Source: Nitrospirales bacterium
GTDB lineage: Bacteria; Nitrospirota; Nitrospiria; Nitrospirales; UBA2166
Reading direction: 5' to 3'
Assembly (NCBI GenBank): GCA_029261375.1
Contig: JAJDBL010000374.1
Coordinates: 1-16,126, forward strand
DNA length: 16,126 bases
Both the position numbers and the translations under genes were made by a program. Within the stretch, counting starts at the first letter, position 1. Every line of letters begins with the position of its first letter. The notes beneath the pieces were generated by a model. That model searched no databases. It saw only the letters and a program-made list of their open reading frames with translations, and was not told where the DNA came from. Below, one piece after another: positions 1 through 6,182 of this stretch.

Positions 1-744
1 CATGAACGCTCCGAGATAGATCAGAATCTCTTCGCCAGGAAAGGCTCGTGCTAGGACGTATACAGCCGTTTTGGTGGTATACGCGGTCAAGAATACGGTG
101 CCTGTGATGGTGGATTCCGGGTAGGAATCGGTGAGCCAGGCATGCAGTGGAGGCACTGCAGCATTGATAATAAAAGCAAGGAAGATCAGTACTGAGCCAA
201 TGCCGTTGAGCCCAAGGTAGCCGAATTCTGTCGAACCTGTTGCTGAGGTCTGAATGACGATTCCCGCCAAAAGACAAAAGCCACCAAACACATGGACGAG
301 CAGATAGTGCATCCCTGCTTTTCCGGCAGCTGCAGTGTTTCCCGCCCAAATGAGCACGGCCGCCGAAAACGTCATCAGTTCCCAGAATAAGAAGAGCGTG
401 AGGTAGTCGCCTGCAAATACGGCTCCAATCGAGCTTCCGACATACACGAAGATCGTCATGTACTGACGGTCGTCGCGTTCTTGCAGACCAAAGAGCATGC
501 CGGTGAATGCAGCGATGCAGAAGATGTAGCCGAAACAGAGGCTCATCTTGTCGACATTCGCGAAGATGAGCTGATGTCCGAGAAACTCGTATGTCCAGGA
601 CGTGCCGTCTGGGAGGACGAGCAGATTCAGAAACGCCACCAGTGGAACGACAAGTAGGACTCCCTCTTTTGCGCGACCCTTAAGAAAGGGAATAAGGATC
701 GCTCCCAGAAGGAAGATGAAGACTGGTGGTATGCCGCTAATCAT
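1..744 (-). CDS. Mrp/NuoM-type antiporter-like subunit (proton-conducting membrane protein), 3' part missing
   Basis: The frame is open from an ATG at 744 to the window edge (248 codons, no stop), so the C-terminal half lies outside. The product is a multi-helix inner-membrane protein of the proton-conducting transporter family (NuoL/M/N, MrpA/D), which moves protons or Na+ across the membrane. The usual landmarks are visible: the TM5 glutamate E122 in LFLFWELMTFSA, H201 in PPLHAWLTDSYPES, and the TM8 lysine K225 in YTTKTAVYVLAR. The TM7 lysine position is occupied by N194 (INAAVPPLHAW). The start overlaps the stop of the preceding 81-codon gene by 8 bases, which implies translational coupling. 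It is the last visible gene of the nuoJ-nuoK-antiporter cluster. The family is certain. Whether it serves a complex I or a stand-alone Mrp-like antiporter cannot be decided here. Confidence 0.88.
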   Translation of the reverse strand, partial: MISGIPPVFIFLLGAILIPFLKGRAKEGVLLVVPLVAFLNLLVLPDGTSWTYEFLGHQLIFANVDKMSLCFGYIFCIAAFTGMLFGLQERDDRQYMTIFVYVGSSIGAVFAGDYLTLFLFWELMTFSAAVLIWAGNTAAAGKAGMHYLLVHVFGGFCLLAGIVIQTSATGSTEFGYLGLNGIGSVLIFLAFIINAAVPPLHAWLTDSYPESTITGTVFLTAYTTKTAVYVLARAFPGEEILIYLGAFM

Positions 745-982
745 AGTAATTCATGTCTCGCTTACACACTCGGCGCAGTATTTTCGCTACCAACACCAGC
801 GCCACACATGCGACAAATCCGTACACCGCGCTGAATCCTGGAATGGTCTCAAATACGAGATGCGTATGCTCATGGGGGATAAAGAAATCAACCGCAACGA
901 GGACTACCATGATGCCCACAAAGACGTTCCACATGCGTTTCAGCATTCCCGGTCGTTCGATCCATTGGAGACTGATTTTCAT
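737..982 (-). CDS. Small two-helix membrane protein of the antiporter cluster
   Basis: This 81-residue protein has two predicted membrane helices, roughly residues 17-36 (VFVGIMVVLVAVDFF) and 50-70 (FSAVYGFVACVALVLVAKIL). A basic segment follows (LRRVCKRDMNYYD), so the C-terminus is probably cytoplasmic. It sits between two Mrp/NuoN-type subunits: its start lies 10 bases after the stop of the upstream subunit, and its stop overlaps the next start by 8 bases. That position makes it a likely accessory subunit of the same membrane complex. Small proteins with this layout and a similar YGFVAC...KLLRR pattern are, as I recall, found beside mrpD-like pairs in other bacteria. No enzymatic motif is present, and I do not assign a subunit letter. 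Confidence 0.8.
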   Translation of the reverse strand: MKISLQWIERPGMLKRMWNVFVGIMVVLVAVDFFIPHEHTHLVFETIPGFSAVYGFVACVALVLVAKILRRVCKRDMNYYD

Positions 983-992
983 CGCCCGTGTC

Positions 993-2462
993 CTAGCCGA
1001 GAGTGAGCGTGATTAATTTCATGAAATAGTCTGGGTAGATGCCGAACACGATGGTCGCTGCAGCGGTAATCATGATGGGAATGACCATTGCGCGTGGGGC
1101 TTCCTTGATGTGCTCTTCTTCGTGTGTCGCCGGAGCCGTTTCGAAATATGCTTTGTATACAATGGGGAAAAAATAGCTTGCGTTCAACACTGTACTGATG
1201 AGGAGGACGCCGACGAAGATGAGTTGCTGTGCCTCAATGGCACCCAACGCGATATTCCACTTCGACACAAATCCTGCAAAGAGTGGCACTCCAATCATGC
1301 TGAGCGAGCCAATCGTAAATGCTGCCATTGTGTAAGGCATTTTCTTGGCTAGCCCGCTGAGTTCGCTGACCAGCGTCTTATGCGCTGCGACGTAGATGGC
1401 TCCGGCACAGAAGAAGAGCGTGATCTTCGAGAACGCGTGGTTCGCCACATGGATCATGCCACCGGCCATCGCCGCAGGTGTAAGAAGTGCCGCGCCAAGA
1501 ATGACGTACGAGAGTTGACTGACCGTGGAGTAGGCAAGCCGAATCTTAAGATTATCCTGCGCGAGGGCATAGGTTGATGCCCACAAAAGCGTGATTGACG
1601 AAACAATGGCCGTCCCGATTCCGAGATATAGTTGTTGCATGAGTTCGACGCCGAATACATCAACGATCACTCGTAGAATAGAAAATACCCCGACTTTGAC
1701 GACGGCAACGGCATGCAACAGAGCACTGACCGGCGTCGGTGCAACCATCGCTGCAGGGAGCCAGCCATGGAACGGCATCAGCGCGGCTTTTGCGATTCCA
1801 GCGATAAACAGGATGTAAATGATGGTCAGTAACATCGGAGACGCGTCGACACCCGTGAACATTCCACCGCGCTGGAATTCCAAGGTTCCCGTCAGGGTGT
1901 AGGTCAGGACGATGGCGGCAAGGAAAAACGTCTTCGACGTTCCCACGAGGTAAATGAGATATTTTTTCGCTCCTTCCCATGCTTCAGTGGTCTGCTTGTG
2001 CATCACCAGCGGATAGGTGGACAAGCTGAGGATTTCGTAGAACAGGAAGAGCGTAAACAGGTTTGCGGAGAACGCGACGCCCATCGTTGACGACAAGGCT
2101 AAGGCAAAGCACGTAAAAAACCTGGTTTGGGCATGCTCGTTGAGCGACCGCATATAGCCGATTGAATAGATCGTCGCCAATATCCACAAACACGATGCGG
2201 TGGTCGCAAAGAGAAGCCCTAACGCATCGGCTCGAAATCGAACACTGACTCCCGGAAGAAGGGTCACGAGTGTGAATTCGATGACACCTCCAGCCAAGAT
2301 CGCCGGTGCCATGGATGCTACGATCAGCAATTTGAGCGCGCCCGCGCTCAGGGACCACACTTCTCGGAGGTTTGGACTCTTATAGGATGCGATGATCAGG
2401 ACTGCGCCAATCGCCGAGACGAGCACGGCAAGGAAAGGCCTGAGGGAAAGAAATGTATCCAT
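993..2462 (-). CDS. Mrp antiporter subunit D / NuoN-like proton-conducting membrane subunit
   Basis: At 489 residues this has full length for the MrpD/NuoM/NuoN family, with about 14 hydrophobic helices. The ion-path residues are all present: E143 in FLFYEILSLSTYP (TM5), K225 in AGIAKAALMPFHGWLP (TM7), H232, H250 in APTPVSALLHA, and K256 in AVVKVGVFSILR (TM8). It would pump protons or exchange Na+/H+ as part of an inner-membrane complex. It lies 150 bases downstream of nuoK, a gap holding a heptad repeat and a small hairpin, and 10 bases upstream of the 81-residue membrane protein. No convincing Shine-Dalgarno precedes the ATG at 2462. The sequence favours the MrpD-like branch that travels with nuoJ/nuoK genes, but NuoN annotation is equally defensible. 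Confidence 0.9.
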   Translation of the reverse strand: MDTFLSLRPFLAVLVSAIGAVLIIASYKSPNLREVWSLSAGALKLLIVASMAPAILAGGVIEFTLVTLLPGVSVRFRADALGLLFATTASCLWILATIYSIGYMRSLNEHAQTRFFTCFALALSSTMGVAFSANLFTLFLFYEILSLSTYPLVMHKQTTEAWEGAKKYLIYLVGTSKTFFLAAIVLTYTLTGTLEFQRGGMFTGVDASPMLLTIIYILFIAGIAKAALMPFHGWLPAAMVAPTPVSALLHAVAVVKVGVFSILRVIVDVFGVELMQQLYLGIGTAIVSSITLLWASTYALAQDNLKIRLAYSTVSQLSYVILGAALLTPAAMAGGMIHVANHAFSKITLFFCAGAIYVAAHKTLVSELSGLAKKMPYTMAAFTIGSLSMIGVPLFAGFVSKWNIALGAIEAQQLIFVGVLLISTVLNASYFFPIVYKAYFETAPATHEEEHIKEAPRAMVIPIMITAAATIVFGIYPDYFMKLITLTLG

Positions 2463-2466
2463 TAGA

Positions 2467-2501
2467 ATCAGCTGACAGCCGTCAGCGATCAGCTATCAGT
2501 A
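2467..2501. repeat. Five tandem degenerate heptads upstream of the antiporter gene
   Basis: Read on the plus strand, the stretch divides into atcagct-gacagcc-gtcagcg-atcagct-atcagta, five copies of a 7-base unit close to ATCAGCT. It lies directly in front of the start codon at 2462 on the minus strand, so it would be the ribosome-proximal leader of that gene. The same type of unit recurs as two copies of TTCAGCC at the end of pabB. No function is visible. Confidence 0.6.
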
Positions 2502-2527
2502 ACTGAAAATGATTGACGATAAAAGTC

Positions 2528-2552
2528 CAGAGCTGCGTCAACGTGAGCTCTG
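2528..2552 (-). other. Small inverted repeat between nuoK and the antiporter gene
   Basis: CAGAGCT (2528-2534) and AGCTCTG (2546-2552) form a perfect 7-bp stem with an 11-base loop. On the minus strand the stem is followed by GAC and then four T's. This is too weak for a confident terminator. It could act as an attenuating or RNA-processing hairpin that sets unequal expression within the cluster. Confidence 0.35.
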
Positions 2553-2612
2553 CACATCCATTACGTGTACGCGTCAGCTGACCGCAGGAAGTTGGAATCT
2601 GAACGCTCATGC

Positions 2613-2915
2613 TTACCATTTCATGAGGTTAAATTCTTCGACATTGACCGTCGCGCGGCCTCGATATAGCGCAATGACGATTGCCAATCCAACGGCAACC
2701 TCCGCAGCGGCGATGGTCAATACAAACACGACGAACACCTGGCCTGCCACGTCCTGAAAGTAATGGGAGAATGCCACGAAATTAATGTTTGCGGCGTTAA
2801 ACATCAGCTCAATCGATAACAACAGAATAATGAGGTTCCTTCTGATCAAGACACCAACGGTTCCGATGGTGAACAGGATCGCACTCAATATAACGTAAGC
2901 GGATAGAGGGACCAT
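2613..2915 (-). CDS. nuoK: NADH-quinone oxidoreductase subunit K (NuoK/MrpC family)
   Basis: This 100-residue protein with three membrane helices has the normal length of NuoK. The two buried glutamates essential for proton transfer in NuoK are at the canonical positions: E36 in [16 protein letters not shown] and E72 in [14 protein letters not shown]. It is a membrane-arm subunit at the junction between the quinone site and the antiporter-like subunits. MrpC is the homologous subunit of Mrp antiporters, but the [10 protein letters not shown] region and the pairing with nuoJ favour NuoK. The start lies 32 bases after the nuoJ stop, and no strong ribosome-binding site is seen. Confidence 0.95.
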   Translation of the reverse strand: MVPLSAYVILSAILFTIGTVGVLIRRNLIILLLSIELMFNAANINFVAFSHYFQDVAGQVFVVFVLTIAAAEVAVGLAIVIALYRGRATVNVEEFNLMKW

Positions 2916-2947
2916 GGTTCGCTTCGTTCAGGGCGTCTGAGACATCC

Positions 2948-3460
2948 CTAGAATTCCTTCTCGAATACTTTCTCTTTCGCGAGAAAAATCGCGCCGATCA
3001 TGGCGACGAGTAAGATGATAGATGCGACCTCAAACGGGAAGAGGTAGCGTGTGAAAAGGAGGTGTCCAATAGATTCGATGGTGCCGGGTGGATTCCGAAG
3101 TGCCTTGACCGTGGCGGTGAGCCCTTGTCCGAAGGCCGAATGGCTGATGATGTAGATGAGTTCCCCTACAATGGCACACCCCAGCAACAATGCCAGGATA
3201 AGTTGGCGGTGATATCCGTCTTCTGCTTTCACATCGAGTAACATGACGACAAAGAGATAGAGGACTAAAATCGCACCGGCATACGCAATGACTTGAACAG
3301 CAAAAATGAATTCTGCGTCTAACAGGAGATAAATTCCTGCCACATGAAAGAAAAGGACTAAGAGAGAAAGGGCACTGTACATCGGGTTTCGGAGGCCGAT
3401 AACGGCTAGACCCGTGATCACGATCACTGCCGCAAAATATGAGAATAGTACAATTGCCAT
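2948..3460 (-). CDS. nuoJ: NADH-quinone oxidoreductase subunit J (NuoJ)
   Basis: This is a membrane-arm subunit of complex I with about five helices. The diagnostic NuoJ core is DAEFIFAVQVIAYAGAIL followed by VLYLFVVMLLDV. I start it at the ATG at 3460 (170 residues, MAIVLFSYFAAVIV). There the first helix begins at once, as in other NuoJ proteins, and the polar 15-residue extension from the upstream ATG at 3505 is avoided. A TATAGT hexamer at 3517-3522 (minus strand), if it is a -10 box, would leave a leader of about 50 bases for this start. No nuoA-I gene lies upstream: the next gene is divergent. The cluster thus begins with nuoJ, and its partners must be encoded elsewhere. Confidence 0.93.
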   Translation of the reverse strand: MAIVLFSYFAAVIVITGLAVIGLRNPMYSALSLLVLFFHVAGIYLLLDAEFIFAVQVIAYAGAILVLYLFVVMLLDVKAEDGYHRQLILALLLGCAIVGELIYIISHSAFGQGLTATVKALRNPPGTIESIGHLLFTRYLFPFEVASIILLVAMIGAIFLAKEKVFEKEF

Positions 3461-3659
3461 TTTTTTGAGTCGTAAGTCCTGTGCCGTAGGCACAATGCTG
3501 CCCATCAGAACCCCGAACTATATCAAAAAGTATGGGGTAGAGAAAGTAAATCTCAAAGCGATTCGCTTAGTGTTCTTACGGACTATTGTGGCGATTCTGC
3601 CCGTTGCGACGGATAGATTCTCCTGCACAAGGGGAACTACCAGAGAACGTGGCGTCGAT

Positions 3660-3688
3660 TTGCAACCGGATTCGCGTTTTGCTAGCAT
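3660..3688 (+). promoter_or_regulatory. Possible sigma70-type promoter for the CorC-like gene
   Basis: TTGCAA (3660-3665), a 17-base spacer and TAGCAT (3683-3688) match each consensus box in four of six positions. The start of transcription would fall about 10 bases before the ATG at 3704, giving a very short or leaderless message. This fits the absence of a Shine-Dalgarno there. The rest of the 243-bp divergent gap (3461-3703) shows nothing else clear. Confidence 0.3.
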
Positions 3689-3703
3689 TATCGGACACTT
3701 CTT

Positions 3704-5029
3704 ATGTGGCTATTGCTCTCAGCCATCTTTGTCCTCATTCTCCTGAACGGTTTCTTCGCCTGCGCCGAGCTCGCAGTACTCAAATCGAGGCGAAGCCGGA
3801 TGCAAGAGCTTTCGGAGAATGGGCATAGTGGCGCTACCCTCGTTCTCCAGCTTCAGGAGAATCCCGATCGTTTCCTAGCGACCGTTCAGATTGGCATCAC
3901 CCTTGTCGGTGCGACTGCGGCTGCGCTTGGCGGTGTCGGTTCTGTTGAACTCTTAAAACCTATCATCGAGCGTCTTCCCAGCGGATTGCTGCAACGGTTT
4001 GCCGAGCCCATGGCCATCGGGATCGTGATTCTCATGGTTTCCTACCTGTCGCTGGTGCTCGGAGAACTGTTTCCCAAGTCTCTGGCCCTTCGAAACCCAG
4101 AAAAAATGGCGTTATGGGTGGTTCGACCTGTTCATCTGCTCTCCAAGGTCGTGGCATCTGGCATTCGACCTCTCACCGCGTCCAGCCAATTATTGCTCAG
4201 GGTCTTTGGGCGCGTCATTCCTGAAGAGAAGGTGGCCGTGTCGGAAGAAGAGATCAAGCATATGATGGAGGAGGGCCTCGAGGATGGTGTGTTCGATAAG
4301 ACGGAGCAAGCCCTCATTCGAAGTGTGTTTGAGTTTACTGATACGTCTGTGAAGGAAATTATTGTGCCGCGACCTAAAATCTATGGCATCTCGCTGGACA
4401 TGCCGGTGGATGAGGTGTTGCGTTATATCGATGAACACAAATTCTCGCGATATCCTGTCTTTGACCAAGGGTTGAACAATCTGCGCGGAATTCTCTATTA
4501 CCGTGATCTTCTTGGCGTGATGGCATCCGGGAATGCCGTAAAAATTCAAGATCTTCTTCATCCCGTGTATTACGTTCCTGAAACGATGAAAGTAAGCCTG
4601 CTCCTGAAGGAGATGCAACGAAGGCGGGTCCATATGGCGATTGTGCTGAATGAACATGGGAGCGTTGAGGGATTGGTGACATTAGAAGATCTCATCGAAG
4701 AGATCGTAGGTGAAATTCACGATGAGTATGATGATAGCGAGGAACTGGAGGTCGAACGACTTCAAGACGGAGCACTCATCGTTGACGCGGGATGCCCGGC
4801 GGATGATCTTCGAACTGAATATGGGATTCCCATCGAGGAGTCATCAGAGTATGAGACGCTCGGTGGGTTTATGCTGGATCAGTTGCAGAGTATGGCGAGG
4901 GGTGGGGACGTGATTCGGCTTGAAGGGTATAAATTTACCGTTGTAGATATGGATGAGCGCCGGATCAAGAAGGTAAAGATTGAACGTGACATGCCGGTGG
5001 AGGAACCCATCCCCCAAGACGCCGCTTAG
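3704..5029 (+). CDS. CNNM / CorC-HlyC family membrane protein with CBS pair
   Basis: This 441-residue protein has the standard architecture of its family. An N-terminal DUF21 membrane domain spans residues 1 to about 190, with helices near 1-20, 57-80 and 100-120 and the conserved GELFPKSLALRNPEK motif at 120-134. A CBS domain pair follows at about 216-330, with the linker VFEFTDTSVKEIIVPR before it. A CorC_HlyC transporter-associated domain lies at about 345-430 (DAGCPADDLRTEYGIPIE). Family members are implicated in Mg2+/Co2+ or Na+ homeostasis, with the CBS pair sensing adenine nucleotides. The old label 'hemolysin' is not supported by any toxin feature. The start at 3704 is forced by an in-frame TAG at 3683. 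The stop abuts the palindrome at 5029-5138, and the convergent neighbour is pabC. Confidence 0.9.
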   Translation: MWLLLSAIFVLILLNGFFACAELAVLKSRRSRMQELSENGHSGATLVLQLQENPDRFLATVQIGITLVGATAAALGGVGSVELLKPIIERLPSGLLQRFAEPMAIGIVILMVSYLSLVLGELFPKSLALRNPEKMALWVVRPVHLLSKVVASGIRPLTASSQLLLRVFGRVIPEEKVAVSEEEIKHMMEEGLEDGVFDKTEQALIRSVFEFTDTSVKEIIVPRPKIYGISLDMPVDEVLRYIDEHKFSRYPVFDQGLNNLRGILYYRDLLGVMASGNAVKIQDLLHPVYYVPETMKVSLLLKEMQRRRVHMAIVLNEHGSVEGLVTLEDLIEEIVGEIHDEYDDSEELEVERLQDGALIVDAGCPADDLRTEYGIPIEESSEYETLGGFMLDQLQSMARGGDVIRLEGYKFTVVDMDERRIKKVKIERDMPVEEPIPQDAA

Positions 5030-5138
5030 CAGGATGCTCCAAAAGGCCGCCAGCGGCGTTCTCGCTTCGTGGCTTCGGCTCAACGCACAGGAGTATGATC
5101 CTCCTCGCCGCTCGCTGCGGCCTTTCTGAACATCCTGC
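5029..5138. repeat. 110-bp imperfect palindrome at convergent gene ends (bidirectional terminator-like)
   Basis: The left arm starts GCAGGATG (5029-5036) and runs through AAAAGGCCGCCAGCGGCG. The right arm is its imperfect complement, ending GCGGCCTTTCTGAA and CATCCTGC (5131-5138). Both ends pair perfectly for 8 bases, the AAGGCCGC core pairs again, and a loop of roughly 50 bases lies in the middle. It overlaps the last base of the CorC-like stop codon and ends 19 bases before the pabC stop. Arms containing AAAAGGCC and GGCCTTT place short U-runs on both strands, so it can serve convergent genes. From memory, elements of this AGGATG...CATCCT type are dispersed in Nitrospira genomes; this cannot be checked here. 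Confidence 0.7.
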
Positions 5139-5157
5139 CATAGTTCTCTCCGCTTCC

Positions 5158-6033
5158 TTAAAGCGATCGAATGTCCTGAAGATGCTGCTCGACAGCTTGT
5201 CGGAATGCTTCGTGCAGCCGCGCGGTCATGGGGCCTGGATTGCCTGTTCCTATGACACGATCGTCGACCCGTGTTACCGGCATGAGTTCCATTGACGTGT
5301 TCGTGAGAAAACATTCGTCCGCCGTGTAAAGTTCTTCAACTGCGCAGGGTTGTTGGTCGCAAAGAACGCCTTGCTTCTCGGCAAGATCGATCACGGCGTT
5401 TCGGGTAATTCCTTCCAAGATCCCACAGCTGCACTTAGGTGTGAACAGCTTCCCGTTTTTAACTAGGAACACGTTGCTGGTAGTGGCTTCCGTCAGGTTC
5501 CCAGCTTGATTCAACATGATCCCGTCAAACGCACCTTTCCGTGTTGCTTCCGCTTTGGCCAAGATATTGTTCAGGAAGTTCAGGGATTTGATGTTAGGCG
5601 GCAGTGCGTCGATGGAATTCCGTCGTATCCCGACAATCACGAGCGACACTCCGTCGGCGTATTGGGAGGATGAGTAAGGTTGATACTGTCGCGTTGTGAT
5701 AACTATTGTGGGCCGGACATTCGATCCGGGGTTGAGACCTGGAGGTGCCACCCCACGAGTGAGCGTCAGGCGGATCAGCGCATCGCCAAGCTCATTCCGT
5801 CCCATCAACTCGGTGAGGACTTCACTGAGATCCTGTTTCGATGGTTGCACACGAAGATTGATCATTTCTGCAGATTCCAACAGCCGTTTGAGATGCTGCT
5901 CGGTCCACATGATGTACCCGCTATATGCCCGCATTGTTTCGAATATTCCATCGCCGTAGAGAAAACCGCGATCGAATACTGAAACCGTCGCGTGTTTCTC
6001 GTCGACGAACTGACCATTGAGGTAGATGTACAT
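5158..6033 (-). CDS. pabC: Class IV PLP enzyme, probably aminodeoxychorismate lyase (PabC)
   Basis: This 291-residue fold-type IV PLP protein belongs to the BCAT / D-amino-acid transaminase / PabC group. The Schiff-base lysine is K149 (PPNIKSLNFLNNIL), and the PLP-nitrogen-binding glutamate is E182 in GNLTEATTSNVF. The N-terminus VFDRGFLYGDGIFETMRAY carries ET rather than the EG usual in branched-chain aminotransferases (FEGIRAY). That difference and the position directly after pabB argue for conversion of aminodeoxychorismate to p-aminobenzoate plus pyruvate, in folate synthesis. A branched-chain or D-amino-acid transaminase role is the main alternative; KSLN is also D-transaminase-like. The 143-bp gap from pabB is pyrimidine-rich on the sense strand just before the ATG and shows no Shine-Dalgarno. 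Confidence 0.85.
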   Translation of the reverse strand: MYIYLNGQFVDEKHATVSVFDRGFLYGDGIFETMRAYSGYIMWTEQHLKRLLESAEMINLRVQPSKQDLSEVLTELMGRNELGDALIRLTLTRGVAPPGLNPGSNVRPTIVITTRQYQPYSSSQYADGVSLVIVGIRRNSIDALPPNIKSLNFLNNILAKAEATRKGAFDGIMLNQAGNLTEATTSNVFLVKNGKLFTPKCSCGILEGITRNAVIDLAEKQGVLCDQQPCAVEELYTADECFLTNTSMELMPVTRVDDRVIGTGNPGPMTARLHEAFRQAVEQHLQDIRSL

Positions 6034-6161
6034 GGTAGGGGAGAGGGGGCTAGGCGTTTAGGATGAAGGGTGAAGGAGGGAAACCCTTGTCCTCAATTCA
6101 TTCTTCTCGCCGAGTAACGAAATAGGTAATGTCCCTTGATAGGAACGTTTCATAGTGCAAG

Positions 6162-6182
6162 TTTTCTCTTCAGCCTTCAGCC
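6162..6182. repeat. Short tandem heptad at the pabB stop codon
   Basis: On the plus strand TTCAGCC occurs twice in tandem (6169-6182) after a partial copy. On the minus strand it reads GGCTGAAGGCTGAA, and the first TGA is the pabB stop codon. The unit resembles the heptads at 2467-2501. The remaining pabB-pabC gap (6034-6161) shows no clear promoter or terminator. Confidence 0.45.

Noticed and set aside
602..1006. 134-codon plus-strand open frame
   Set aside because: It lies antisense over the 81-residue membrane protein and the partial antiporter gene. Its arginine- and threonine-rich translation is typical of the reverse of a membrane-protein gene.
2528..2552. Intrinsic terminator between nuoK and the antiporter gene
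   Set aside because: The stem is only 7 bp with an 11-base loop, and the T-run is short and offset by three bases. A full terminator here would also cut an apparently co-functional cluster. It is kept only as an inverted repeat.
3461..3505. Upstream ATG for nuoJ at 3505
   Set aside because: The 15-residue polar extension is not typical of NuoJ, whose first helix begins almost at the N-terminus; the ATG at 3460 fits that.
3704..5029. Reading the CorC/HlyC-family gene as a hemolysin virulence factor
   Set aside because: The name is historical. The DUF21-CBS-CorC architecture is that of a membrane ion-homeostasis protein, with no toxin feature.
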